A DNA stretch of 64,000 nucleotides, from positions 992,001 to 1,056,000 of the forward strand of contig NZ_CP076361.1 of assembly GCF_018798885.1 (NCBI RefSeq). The letters run 5' to 3'. The translations under genes and the position numbers were made by a program. The DNA comes from Gemmobacter fulvus. GTDB taxonomy: Bacteria; Pseudomonadota; Alphaproteobacteria; Rhodobacterales; Rhodobacteraceae. Below are positions 8,782 through 16,520 of the stretch, in pieces; within the stretch, counting starts at the first letter, position 1; every line of letters starts with the position of its first letter. The notes under the pieces were generated by a model that was not told the origin of the DNA, searched no databases, and saw only the letters and a program-made list of their open reading frames with translations.

Positions 8782-9692
8782 TGGATCTGGCGGCGATCCT
8801 TGCCCGGATCGGGGCCGAAATGGCGGCGGCACCGGACCGGGGGCGCGTCGCGGATTACATTCCCGAACTGGCGCGCATCTCGACCGAGCCCTTTGCCATG
8901 GCCGTCTGCACCGCCGAGGGCGAGACCTTCACCACCGGCGCGGCAGAAACCGCCTTCTCGATCCAGTCAGTCTCGAAGCTGTTCACCCTTGCCATTGCTC
9001 TGGGGCGCCTCGGCGACCAGCTCTGGACGCGGGTCGGGCGCGAACCCTCGGGCCTTGCGTTCAATTCGATCCTGCAACTGGAACATGAACGCGGCATCCC
9101 ACGCAATCCCTTCATCAATGCCGGGGCCATCGTGGTCACCGATGCGATCCTGGCCGGCCATCAGCCCCGCGAAGTGCTGGGCGAGTTGCTGCGCTTCCTG
9201 CGCGAAGCGGCGGGCGAGGATGACATCCATATCAACAAGGCCGTCGCCGCCTCGGAACAGGCGACCGGCGACCGCAATCTGGCGCTGGCCCATTTCATGC
9301 GCGCGCAAGGCAATCTGCTGCATGACCCCGTGCTGACCTGCGGCACCTATTTCCACCAATGCGCCATCGAGATGAGCACGCGGCAACTGGCCCGCGCGGG
9401 CCGTTTTCTGATGAACGCGCCGACCATGCCGCGCATGCTTGCCCCCGGTCGGGTGCGGCGCATCAATGCGCTGATGATGACCTGCGGCCATTACGACGGC
9501 TCGGGCGATTTCGCCTATCGCGTCGGCCTGCCCGGCAAATCCGGGGTGGGTGGCGGTATTCTCGTCATCGCGCCGGGCCGGGCCTCCATCGCCGTCTGGT
9601 CGCCGGGGCTGAACGATCAGGGCAATTCCAAACTCGGCACGCTTGCTGTTGAACGGCTGGCCCGCGCGACCGGCTGGTCGGTGTTCGGCTGA
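8781..9692 (+). CDS. glsA: glutaminase
   Basis: Serine-dependent beta-lactamase-fold glutaminase that hydrolyses glutamine to glutamate and ammonia; 303 residues, usual for the family. It shows the catalytic Ser-x-x-Lys in QSVSKLF (about residues 61-65), the NPFINAGAI segment and the C-terminal GKSGVGGGI motif. Its start codon shares one base with the hisH stop (TGATG), so it is probably co-translated with hisH. A stand-alone glutaminase coupled to a glutamine amidotransferase subunit is notable: both release ammonia from glutamine. Whether they cooperate is inference. Confidence 0.95.
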   Translation: MDLAAILARIGAEMAAAPDRGRVADYIPELARISTEPFAMAVCTAEGETFTTGAAETAFSIQSVSKLFTLAIALGRLGDQLWTRVGREPSGLAFNSILQLEHERGIPRNPFINAGAIVVTDAILAGHQPREVLGELLRFLREAAGEDDIHINKAVAASEQATGDRNLALAHFMRAQGNLLHDPVLTCGTYFHQCAIEMSTRQLARAGRFLMNAPTMPRMLAPGRVRRINALMMTCGHYDGSGDFAYRVGLPGKSGVGGGILVIAPGRASIAVWSPGLNDQGNSKLGTLAVERLARATGWSVFG

Positions 9693-9725
9693 GAGGCCCC
9701 CGCCCGGCGGGAGCCTGAGGCGCGC

Positions 9726-10124
9726 CTATTTCACCCGGCTCCAGGTGCCACCATCACGGCAGATGCCCAGCACGCAGCCCTTCACCGCGAGACCATTGCC
9801 CGACAGCTGCATCTTGGAATTATAGGTCTTGTTCCGGTCGGGTGACCAGACCTTGCCCTCCGCATAGGCCCCACCGCCCTGCGCCACCATGTCCCAGATG
9901 ATGCGCTTGCCCACATTCGGGCTTTCGATCTGCGCGCCCGAGCCGTCAAATGCCTTGATCAAGGTGCCGCAAAAGGCCGGGCCGCAGGGCTTCACCTGCA
10001 CATGGCCGAAATTGCCGTTGTCATCGGGTTTGGTCTTCCAGATGCCCTCCACCGGATCGGCATGGGCCATGCCCGCCACCAGCATCAGCATCGCCGTCAG
10101 TGCGGCCAGGTTCGTTTTTATCAT
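9726..10124 (-). CDS. DUF2147 family secreted protein
   Basis: 132-residue protein with a signal peptide (hydrophobic stretch ending in AHA near residue 22), so likely periplasmic. The mature part carries the DUF2147 pattern: an opening D-P-V-E-G-I-W-K motif, paired cysteines (KPCGPAFCG and [13 protein letters not shown]), and [16 protein letters not shown]. The start is fixed by an AGGAGGA ribosome-binding site a few bases upstream. It lies opposite to the his genes and separates glsA from hisA, so hisA needs its own promoter or readthrough. The biochemical function of DUF2147 is unknown; a lipocalin-like fold is suspected for the family. Confidence 0.85.
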   Translation of the reverse strand: MIKTNLAALTAMLMLVAGMAHADPVEGIWKTKPDDNGNFGHVQVKPCGPAFCGTLIKAFDGSGAQIESPNVGKRIIWDMVAQGGGAYAEGKVWSPDRNKTYNSKMQLSGNGLAVKGCVLGICRDGGTWSRVK

Positions 10125-10259
10125 GGGGGTCCTCCTCCCAAAGGATGTGCCGATGTTCCGCACAGGCCGCAGATTCCCGCAAGCGTGACGTTGCGGCCCT
10201 TGCCCCACGCCGCCCGCCATGCCAAACCGCCGCGCAAGCGCAACCCCCCGGAGCCTGCC

Positions 10260-10979
10260 ATGATCCTCTATCCCGCCATCGACCTGAAAGACGGCCAATG
10301 CGTGCGCCTGCTGCGCGGCGAAATGTCGGCGGCCACCGTGTTCGGCGATGATCCCGCCGCGCAGGCCGCCAAGTTCGAGACGGCGGGCTGCGAATGGCTC
10401 CACCTGGTCGATCTCAACGGCGCCTTCGCAGGCGCGCCGGTGAATGGCGCGGCGGTCGAGGCGATCCTCGCGCGCTGCACCGTCCCCGCCCAGCTCGGCG
10501 GCGGCATCCGCGACATGGCCACCATCGAGATGTGGCTCTCCAAAGGCCTCGCCCGCGTGATCCTCGGCACCGTCGCCGTCGAAAACCCCGCCCTCGTGCG
10601 CGAAGCGGCAAAGGCCTTCCCCGGCAAGGTCGCCGTCGGCATCGACGCCCGCAAAGGGTTCGTCGCCACCAAGGGCTGGGCGCATGAAACCACCGTGCAG
10701 GCCACCGATCTCGCCCGCAGCTTCGAGGACGCAGGCGTCGCCGCGATCATCTATACCGACATCGACCGCGACGGCGCCATGCAAGGTCCAAATATCGAGG
10801 CGACCGAAGCCCTCGCCCGCGCCGTCACCATCCCGGTCATCGCCTCCGGCGGCGTCTCGCGCATGGCAGACCTGATCACGCTGCGCGACACCGGCGTCAT
10901 CGCCGGCGCCATTTCGGGCCGCGCCCTCTATGACGGCGCGATCGACCTCACCACCGCCCTGCACGCCCTGAAGTCCTGA
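10260..10979 (+). CDS. hisA: phosphoribosylformimino-AICAR phosphate isomerase (ProFAR isomerase)
   Basis: (beta-alpha)8 barrel enzyme of histidine synthesis that performs the Amadori isomerisation yielding PRFAR, the substrate of HisF-HisH. It has 239 residues. The catalytic Asp pair is visible: in PAIDLKDG (residue 8) and in YTDIDRDG in the second half, together with phosphate-binding GGGIR and IASGGV motifs. The ATG at 10260 is chosen because the family begins with this M-I-L-Y-P-A-I-D pattern; the frame is open further upstream but without homology. Confidence 0.97.
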   Translation: MILYPAIDLKDGQCVRLLRGEMSAATVFGDDPAAQAAKFETAGCEWLHLVDLNGAFAGAPVNGAAVEAILARCTVPAQLGGGIRDMATIEMWLSKGLARVILGTVAVENPALVREAAKAFPGKVAVGIDARKGFVATKGWAHETTVQATDLARSFEDAGVAAIIYTDIDRDGAMQGPNIEATEALARAVTIPVIASGGVSRMADLITLRDTGVIAGAISGRALYDGAIDLTTALHALKS

Positions 10980-11001
10980 TTTCATCTTGGTCCCAATATC
11001 C
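10980..11001 (+). repeat. AT-rich intergenic repeat, copy 1, with trailing hairpins
   Basis: Copy of a 22-23 bp AT-rich element (consensus TTTCATCTTGGnnCAAATAtCC) that recurs at least seven times. This copy overlaps the last base of the hisA stop codon. It is followed by GCCGC/GCGGC and AGGGGGC-AAA-GCCCCCT inverted repeats (11011-11022, 11024-11040), which could act as a weak terminator or RNA 3'-end structure between hisA and hisF. Confidence 0.75.
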
Positions 11002-11074
11002 TGGGGGTGAGCCGCCTGCGGCGAGGGGGCAAAGCCCCCTTCCCCCCTGCACCGCCCCGCGCTAAGGTCATCAC

Positions 11075-11836
11075 ATGCTGAAAACCCGCATCATCCCCTG
11101 CCTCGATGTTGCCGATGGCCGCGTGGTCAAGGGCGTCAATTTCGTCAATCTGATCGACGCGGGCGATCCGGTCGCTGCGGCCCGCGCCTATGACGCGGCG
11201 GGCGCCGACGAGCTGTGTTTCCTCGACATTCACGCCACCCATGAAAACCGTGGCACCATGTTCGATCTGGTCACCCGCACCGCCGAGCAATGTTTCATGC
11301 CACTGACGGTGGGCGGCGGGGTGCGCACGCATCACGATGTGCGCGCATTGCTGCTGGCGGGGGCCGACAAGGTCTCGTTCAACTCTGCCGCCGTCGCCAA
11401 TCCCGATGTGGTGGCCGAGGCGGCGGACCGTTTTGGCAGCCAGTGTATTGTCGTGGCCATCGACGCCAAGACCGTCAGCCCCGGAAAATGGGAGATTTTC
11501 ACCCATGGCGGGCGCAAGGCGACCGGCATTGATGCGGTGGACTTTGCCCGCACCGTGGCCGCCAAGGGGGCGGGCGAGATCCTGCTCACCTCGATGGACC
11601 GCGACGGCACGCGCTCGGGCTTCAATCTGCCACTGACCCGCGCGATTTCCGATGCGGTCAGCGTCCCGGTCATAGCCTCGGGCGGGGTCGGCACGCTGGA
11701 TCATCTGGTGGAAGGTGTCACCAAGGGCGGTGCCTCTGCGGTGCTGGCGGCCTCGATCTTCCATTTCGGCGAATTCACCATCGGTCAGGCCAAGGCGCAT
11801 ATGGCCGCCGCCGGAATCCCGGTGCGGCTGTCATGA
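11075..11836 (+). CDS. hisF: imidazole glycerol phosphate synthase, cyclase subunit
   Basis: Barrel enzyme that uses ammonia from HisH to convert PRFAR to imidazole glycerol phosphate and AICAR. It has 253 residues, standard for HisF. The acid/base residues are visible as Asp 11 in [13 protein letters not shown] and the later Asp in VAIDAKT; the [10 protein letters not shown] and ASGGVGT phosphate loops are intact. It overlaps hisE by ATGA and lies 95 bases after hisA, a gap holding the AT-rich repeat and GC hairpins. Confidence 0.97.
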   Translation: MLKTRIIPCLDVADGRVVKGVNFVNLIDAGDPVAAARAYDAAGADELCFLDIHATHENRGTMFDLVTRTAEQCFMPLTVGGGVRTHHDVRALLLAGADKVSFNSAAVANPDVVAEAADRFGSQCIVVAIDAKTVSPGKWEIFTHGGRKATGIDAVDFARTVAAKGAGEILLTSMDRDGTRSGFNLPLTRAISDAVSVPVIASGGVGTLDHLVEGVTKGGASAVLAASIFHFGEFTIGQAKAHMAAAGIPVRLS

Positions 11837-12144
11837 GCGTGCTGCACGATCTCTTCGCCACGATCCAGTCGCGCAAGACCGCTGACCCCGACAGCAGCTG
11901 GACCGCCAAGCTTCTGGCCAAGGGCCCCGAAAAATGCGCCGAGAAATTCGGCGAGGAAGCCATCGAGGCGATCATCGAGGCGGTGAAGGGTGATCAAGCC
12001 AAACTCACCTCCGAAGCCGCGGATGTTTTGTATCATCTGCTGGTGATGCTGGCCGCCCGCGACGTGACCCTGACCGAGGTGGAGGCAGAGCTTGCCCGCC
12101 GCGACGGCACCTCGGGTATCGCCGAAAAAGCCGCGCGCCGCTGA
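11833..12144 (+). CDS. hisE: phosphoribosyl-ATP diphosphatase
   Basis: All-alpha NTP-pyrophosphohydrolase (MazG-like) that removes pyrophosphate from phosphoribosyl-ATP, the second step of histidine synthesis. It has 103 residues, a stand-alone HisE as usual in alphaproteobacteria. The metal-binding helix motif [14 protein letters not shown] and the downstream [13 protein letters not shown] helix carry the conserved acidic residues. It is coupled to hisF by an ATGA overlap and ends this his group; hisI is not in the window. Confidence 0.96.
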   Translation: MSVLHDLFATIQSRKTADPDSSWTAKLLAKGPEKCAEKFGEEAIEAIIEAVKGDQAKLTSEAADVLYHLLVMLAARDVTLTEVEAELARRDGTSGIAEKAARR

Positions 12145-12277
12145 AAGCGGCAGCGCAGGCCGGATCGCCCGCAACCCGGCGTTGCACGCAACCCACAACC
12201 TTACGTCAATGTCGGATATGATCTATGCCGACTTCGTATTTTGATTAGAAACTCAAGCGAATCCGTATATTGGGGCG

Positions 12278-12379
12278 CGACGGGGGTTGATCGACAACCC
12301 CCGCGCGTTGAGTAACGAGTGCCCCGGCACCGCCCGCTGTCTGAACCCAGAGGATTACGGTGCCGGGGGTTTTCTGCCC
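12278..12379 (+). ncRNA. candidate structured RNA between hisE and phnM
   Basis: The 289-base gap between the convergent hisE and phnM holds two strong hairpins in succession. The first is GGGGGTTG-ATCGA-CAACCCCC flanked by GCGC pairs. The second is an 11-bp perfect stem CCCCGGCACCG / CGGTGCCGGGG (12322-12332 with 12358-12368) around a 25-base loop and followed by GTTTTC. A TATATT hexamer (12266-12271) lies about 10 bases upstream of the first hairpin, with a weak TTGATT at 12241. No open frame explains it. It could be a small RNA with its own terminator or a bidirectional 3'-end structure; I cannot assign a family. Confidence 0.4.
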
Positions 12380-12433
12380 TGCGCAAACAGAGGTCAAGCT
12401 TATCTAAAGTATAGGCGACCTGCTGACCGGTTT

Positions 12434-13576
12434 TCATCCCACTCGGTTGCCCTGAACCCAGGTGCCCCGCAACACCCCGGCCTGCCCGATCCGCGCCACC
12501 CGGATCAGATCGGCCCGCGCGCCAAGGGCGATCTGCCCCCGGTCGGTCAGCCCTGCCGCCGCTGCAGGGGCCGCCGTCACCGTGGCGATGCCGCGCGCCA
12601 GATTGCCCCAGAGATCGCCCAGCAACAGCCCCGCCGACAGCAGCGCCGCCGGCACATAATCGGACGACACGATGTCCAACAGCCCCGCCTCGGCCAGTGC
12701 GCCTGCCGCCACATTGCCGGAATGGGATCCCCCCCGGATCAGGTTCGGCGCGCCCATCATCACCGCGATGCCTTGGGCACGACAGGCGGCGGCGGCCTCT
12801 TCCGTCGTCGGGAATTCGGCAAAGCCCACGCCATGCCGGGCCGAAACCGCAACCTGCGCCGCCGTGGTATCATCATGGCTGGCCAGCACCGCCCCATAGC
12901 GCCGCGCCTCGGCCACCGCCGCCGCCTCGTGCAGCGCCCCCAGCCGGTCGCGCAGCGCCCGCTGATCGGCGACATGGCCTTCAAACTCATCCGCGCTCAG
13001 CCCGTGTTTGCCACAGACATAATCGCGCAGCTTGCTGACATCGCGGAACTGCCGCTCGCCGGGGGTGTGATCCATCAGGCTGACAATGCCCACCCGGTCA
13101 CCCGGACCAAACTTGGCCATTTCCGCCACCAGCGTTTCCGAACAGATCTCGGCGCGCAGATGCAGGAAATGGCTGATCCGCAGCGCCCCCCGCGCCCGCA
13201 GATCCAGAATTTCATCCGCCAGCGCGCGGGCATATTCGCCGTAATTGGCCTTCTTGTTCGAGGTGACAGACCCAACCCGCAGCGCATCGAAGACCGTGGT
13301 GATGCCCACGCTGGCCAGTTCGGCATCATGCGCGATGATCGCGGCGGCATGGGGCCAGTTCACCTTGGGGCGCGGTTCGATATGGCGTTCCAGATTGTCG
13401 GTATGCAGCTCGATCAACCCCGGCATCAGCAGATCACCGCCGCAATCCACCGCCCCTGCGGGCACGGCGGCGCCTGTGTGGATTTCGGCAATCCGCCCGT
13501 CGCGCAGGCGCAGCCCGCCGGTCACGGTTTCGGTGGGCAGAACAAGCTGGGCATTGGCAAGAATAGTCTCGGACAT
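12434..13576 (-). CDS. phnM: ribose-1-methylphosphonate 5-triphosphate diphosphatase (PhnM)
   Basis: Amidohydrolase-fold enzyme that removes pyrophosphate from alpha-D-ribose 1-methylphosphonate 5-triphosphate, preparing the substrate of the C-P lyase PhnJ. It has 380 residues. Metal-site motifs are present: LIELHTDNLERH near residue 57, SLMDHTPGERQF, ASHDD, and the signature MMGAPNLIRGGSHSGN. The start is the ATG of M-S-E-T-I-L. It is on the same strand as the phnG-N operon but beyond phnN and the opposing DUF1045 gene, so it probably has its own promoter in the 93-base divergent gap. A second PhnM-like protein is encoded at 21349-22569. Confidence 0.95.
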   Translation of the reverse strand: MSETILANAQLVLPTETVTGGLRLRDGRIAEIHTGAAVPAGAVDCGGDLLMPGLIELHTDNLERHIEPRPKVNWPHAAAIIAHDAELASVGITTVFDALRVGSVTSNKKANYGEYARALADEILDLRARGALRISHFLHLRAEICSETLVAEMAKFGPGDRVGIVSLMDHTPGERQFRDVSKLRDYVCGKHGLSADEFEGHVADQRALRDRLGALHEAAAVAEARRYGAVLASHDDTTAAQVAVSARHGVGFAEFPTTEEAAAACRAQGIAVMMGAPNLIRGGSHSGNVAAGALAEAGLLDIVSSDYVPAALLSAGLLLGDLWGNLARGIATVTAAPAAAAGLTDRGQIALGARADLIRVARIGQAGVLRGTWVQGNRVG

Positions 13577-13630
13577 GGTTCAGGCTTTCTGGTCGAACAT
13601 GCAGGAAAGGGCATAGACTGGCCGCAAGGC

Positions 13631-13646
13631 GTCACACCGATGTGAC
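13631..13646. promoter_or_regulatory. inverted repeat between divergent phnM and DUF1045 genes
   Basis: GTCACA-CCGA-TGTGAC is a perfect 6-4-6 inverted repeat in the 93-base divergent promoter region. Read toward phnM it also roughly fits the 7-4-7 layout of a PhoB box (TTGTCAC-4-GTGTGAC against CTGTCAC repeats), which would make sense for phosphonate genes, but the second half-site is a poor match. Assignment to PhoB is inference. Confidence 0.4.
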
Positions 13647-13669
13647 AAACCCACGCTAGGCCCGCGCCC

Positions 13670-14356
13670 ATGGAACAGATGAAACGCTTCGCTTTGTATT
13701 ACGCACCCGATGCCGGGGCCTTTGCCGATCACGCCGCTGCGTGGCTGGGCTGGGATGCAATCACCGGCACCGCCCGGCCGCAGCCACAACTGCCCGGCCT
13801 GCGCGATGTGGCGCAGCTGACGGCAGAGCCGCGTAAATACGGCTTTCACGGCACGATCAAGCCGCCCTTCCGGCGCGCCCCCGGTGTGACCGTGGCGGAT
13901 CTTCAGGCGGCGGTGGCCGATCTGGCCGCCGGGCTTGCGCCGGTCGTGCTGGACGGTCTGGCGCTGACCCGGCTGGGCCGGTTTCTGGCGCTTTGCCCCA
14001 CCGGGGATCTGACGGCGCTGGAAAGCCTCGCCGCCGCAGCGGTGCGCAGGCTCGATCCGCTTCGCGCCGCACTGACGGCAGAAGAAATCGCCCGCCGCCG
14101 CCCCGAAAGGCTGACACCGCGCCAACGCGATCTGCTGGATCTTTGGGGCTATCCCTTCGTGATGGAAGAATTTCGCTTTCACCTGACCCTCACCGGCCCG
14201 CTGCCCGACCACGAGATCGACAGCACCGAGGCCGCGCTGGAGGCCTATTTCGCCCCGGTGCTGCCGCAGCCGTTTCAGATCCGCGATCTGTGCATGTTCG
14301 GCGAGGCGCAGGATGGCCGCTTTCATCTGCTGCATCGCTATGCCCTGACCGGCTGA
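13670..14356 (+). CDS. DUF1045 phosphonate-associated 2H phosphoesterase-like protein
   Basis: 228-residue protein of the DUF1045/TIGR03223 family found in phn clusters. It has the two His-x-Thr motifs of 2H phosphoesterases, FHGTIKPPF (about residue 63) and FHLTLTG (about residue 170), implying cyclic phosphodiester chemistry. C-P lyase releases 5-phosphoribosyl 1,2-cyclic phosphate, normally opened by PhnP; no phnP is seen here, so this protein may take that role (inference). It diverges from phnM across 93 bases and overlaps the 3' end of phnN tail to tail by 19 bases. A second possible start, ATG 13679, gives M-K-R-F-A-L-Y-Y, closer to the usual family N-terminus. Confidence 0.88.
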   Translation: MEQMKRFALYYAPDAGAFADHAAAWLGWDAITGTARPQPQLPGLRDVAQLTAEPRKYGFHGTIKPPFRRAPGVTVADLQAAVADLAAGLAPVVLDGLALTRLGRFLALCPTGDLTALESLAAAAVRRLDPLRAALTAEEIARRRPERLTPRQRDLLDLWGYPFVMEEFRFHLTLTGPLPDHEIDSTEAALEAYFAPVLPQPFQIRDLCMFGEAQDGRFHLLHRYALTG

Positions 14357-14880
14357 AACACGGCCAGAAAGGCGGCCAGCCCGGCCGCCAGATCGCCGCC
14401 ATTGTCGACAAGGTGCAGGCTGAACCCGGCAGGGGCCGGGTCGGTGGCGCGCGCCAGACGAGCGGCAATATCCACCTCCGCCTCGCGCCCCCGCGCCGCC
14501 AGCCGCTGCGCCAGAACCGCAGGCGGGGCGCTCACCACGATCACCTCCAGCCCGGCAATGCGCCCCTGCGCCGCTGCCAGCGCCTTGCGCGAGCCGTTGA
14601 ACAGCACATCCTTGCCGTGGTCGCGCAGCGCCAGCGCCGCTGCGGGGATGCCATAGTCCAGCCCATGCGCCTGCCAGTGCAGGGCAAATTCGCCCGCCTC
14701 CCGCCGCGCCGCAAAGGCCGCCGCACTCACCCCCTCGAACACCTCACCGCCTGCGGTCGCCGGGCGTGAAATCACCCGCCGCACCACATGCAGATCGGGC
14801 AAGACCGCCTGCGCCGCCGCAATCAGCGTGTCCTTGCCCGCGCCCGAAGGCCCGACCACGGCGAACAGCCGCCCCGTCAC
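14338..14880 (-). CDS. phnN: ribose 1,5-bisphosphate phosphokinase
   Basis: P-loop kinase related to guanylate kinase that phosphorylates ribose 1,5-bisphosphate to PRPP, the last step of the C-P lyase pathway. It has 180 residues, with Walker A GPSGAGKDT near residue 10 and a guanylate-kinase-like V-I-S-R-P segment. The likely start is GTG at 14880, which overlaps the phnL stop codon (GTGA), so it is translationally coupled to phnL. It is the distal gene of the phnG-N operon and overlaps the DUF1045 gene on the other strand by 19 bases. Confidence 0.94.
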   Translation of the reverse strand: MTGRLFAVVGPSGAGKDTLIAAAQAVLPDLHVVRRVISRPATAGGEVFEGVSAAAFAARREAGEFALHWQAHGLDYGIPAAALALRDHGKDVLFNGSRKALAAAQGRIAGLEVIVVSAPPAVLAQRLAARGREAEVDIAARLARATDPAPAGFSLHLVDNGGDLAAGLAAFLAVFQPVRA

Positions 14881-15560
14881 GCCGCCACCTGCGGGGTGAA
14901 ATCGCGCACATCCACCAGCCGGTCACAAAGCCGGTCGCGCGCGCCCTCGTCGTGAAAAATGCCCAGAATGGCCGCGCCACCGGCCTTTGCCTCTTCAATC
15001 AGGGCCAGAACCACTTCGCGGTTCGCCGCATCAAGGCTGGCCGTCGGCTCATCCAGCAGCAGGGCCGGATAGGCATGGGCAAAGCCGCGCGCGATATTGA
15101 CCCGCTGCTGTTCGCCGCCCGAAAAGGTGGTGGGCGACAGGGGCCACAGCCGTTCGGGAATGTTCAGCCGTGCCAGCAGCTCTGCCGCCCGCGCCAGCGC
15201 CACTGCACGCGCCTGCCCCAGCACCAGCAGCGGCTCTGCCACCACCTCGATCGTCGGCACCCGCGGCACCACCCGCAGGAACTGGCTGACATACCCCAGA
15301 CCTTCGCGGCGCAGCGCAATGATCTCGCGCGGGGCGGCCTGCGCCACATCCACATCGCCCACCCGGATCACACCGCCATTGGCCAGGTAATTGCCATAGA
15401 CCATCCGCATCAGCGTGCTTTTGCCCGCGCCCGACCGGCCCACCAGCCCGACACATTCGCCCCGCGCCACCGACAGCGCGCCCCCCGCCATCACCGGGAT
15501 CACCGCGCCGCCCTGATTGTGCAGGGTGAACGCCTTGGAAAGATTGGAAATCTCGATCAT
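14877..15560 (-). CDS. phnL: C-P lyase accessory ATP-binding protein PhnL
   Basis: ABC-type ATPase of the C-P lyase machinery; with PhnG, H, I it takes part in attaching the phosphonate to ribose and associates with the core complex. It has 227 residues, with Walker A GRSGAGKSTLM, signature FSGGEQQRVNIARG and Walker B LLLDEPTASLD. ATG 15560 is chosen because it overlaps the corA stop codon (ATGA), and translation then begins M-I-E-I-S-N-L, matching PhnL; an upstream ATG at 15575 would lie inside corA. It is followed by phnN with a GTGA overlap. Confidence 0.95.
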   Translation of the reverse strand: MIEISNLSKAFTLHNQGGAVIPVMAGGALSVARGECVGLVGRSGAGKSTLMRMVYGNYLANGGVIRVGDVDVAQAAPREIIALRREGLGYVSQFLRVVPRVPTIEVVAEPLLVLGQARAVALARAAELLARLNIPERLWPLSPTTFSGGEQQRVNIARGFAHAYPALLLDEPTASLDAANREVVLALIEEAKAGGAAILGIFHDEGARDRLCDRLVDVRDFTPQVAA

Positions 15561-16519
15561 AGCCACCGCTTCCATTTGAAGAAAAGATAGGTGCCCAGCG
15601 CCGACAGCAGCATCAGCCCCAAAGCCAGAGGATAACCGAACGACAGCGCCAGCTCCGGCATATGCACAAAGTTCATGCCATAGATGCTGGCGATCAGGGT
15701 CGGCGGCAGAAACAGCGCCGCCACCACCGACACGATCCGCACCGTGGCATTCTGCGCCAGATTGATCATGCCCAGCGTCGCATCCGAGGCCAGCGCAACC
15801 CGCGCCGCCAGAAAATCGGCATGAACCTCCAGCGCCTGAATGTCGCGCATCAACCCCTTGACCACCGGGCGCAGGGCTCCGCCGCCCTCCCGTTCCGCCA
15901 GGGTCTGACCAAAGAAGCTGACCGCCCGCTCCACCGTCAGCAGCGCCAGCCGCACCCGGCCCAGCAATTCGCCCTCCTGCCCCGCCTGCTCCAGCGCCAT
16001 TTGCAGCACATCTGGCCGGGCCGGGCCATGGGCGCGGCGGTAAACCGACCCCGCCACCTGATCAAGACCGCGCCCGACGCCCTCCAAAAGATCCGCCAAG
16101 CGGCCGATGATCTCTTCGATCAGCCCCAGAAACACCCGCTCGGGCCGGTCACAGCCGGGGCCGGATTTGTCGGCGCGTTCGGGATAGGTTTCGAACGGCC
16201 GCGGCGCATGGTGGCGCACCGTCACCAGCCGCTCAGGCGACAGGATGAAGGTCACCGGGCCGGATTGCGGCTCCTTGCTTTGCGACAGGCCGGGCAGAAC
16301 CACCGTCATGTAATCCACCCCCGCCTCGCGATACAGACGGTTCGAAATCTCGATCTCTTCCATATCGGCCAGAGTAGGCACGGTCAGGCCCAGCGCCGCC
16401 ACATCCGCCACCTGCGTCGGCAAGGGACGATAGAGGTCGATCCATAGCGCCTCTGTCAACATCACCGGCGGCAGGATCCGCTCCAGCCGCCCGGCGCGGG
16501 GAATATAGGCAAACTGCAT
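15557..16519 (-). CDS. CorA-family magnesium/divalent cation channel inside phn operon
   Basis: 320-residue CorA-type channel protein. It has a soluble acidic N-terminal part, a long helical stretch and two C-terminal membrane helices, the first ending in the YGMNF signature (the GMN selectivity motif) and the last followed by a basic tail (FFKWKRWL). It imports Mg2+ or another divalent cation across the inner membrane. It sits exactly between phnK and phnL: its start is 1 base past the phnK stop and its stop overlaps the phnL start (ATGA). It is therefore almost certainly co-transcribed with the phosphonate genes, although it is not part of the known pathway. Start ATG 16519 is set by this junction. 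Confidence 0.93.
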   Translation of the reverse strand: MQFAYIPRAGRLERILPPVMLTEALWIDLYRPLPTQVADVAALGLTVPTLADMEEIEISNRLYREAGVDYMTVVLPGLSQSKEPQSGPVTFILSPERLVTVRHHAPRPFETYPERADKSGPGCDRPERVFLGLIEEIIGRLADLLEGVGRGLDQVAGSVYRRAHGPARPDVLQMALEQAGQEGELLGRVRLALLTVERAVSFFGQTLAEREGGGALRPVVKGLMRDIQALEVHADFLAARVALASDATLGMINLAQNATVRIVSVVAALFLPPTLIASIYGMNFVHMPELALSFGYPLALGLMLLSALGTYLFFKWKRWL

Positions 16520-16520
16520 G

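Noticed and set aside
12278-12379. Signal recognition particle RNA or tmRNA in the hisE-phnM gap
   Set aside because: The conserved GGAAGGAAGCAGCC-type SRP apex and tRNA-like tmRNA ends are both absent.
12287-13645. 452-codon plus-strand frame opposite phnM
   Set aside because: It mirrors phnM in a shadow frame; composition is Arg/Gln/His-biased and phnM homology on the other strand is decisive.
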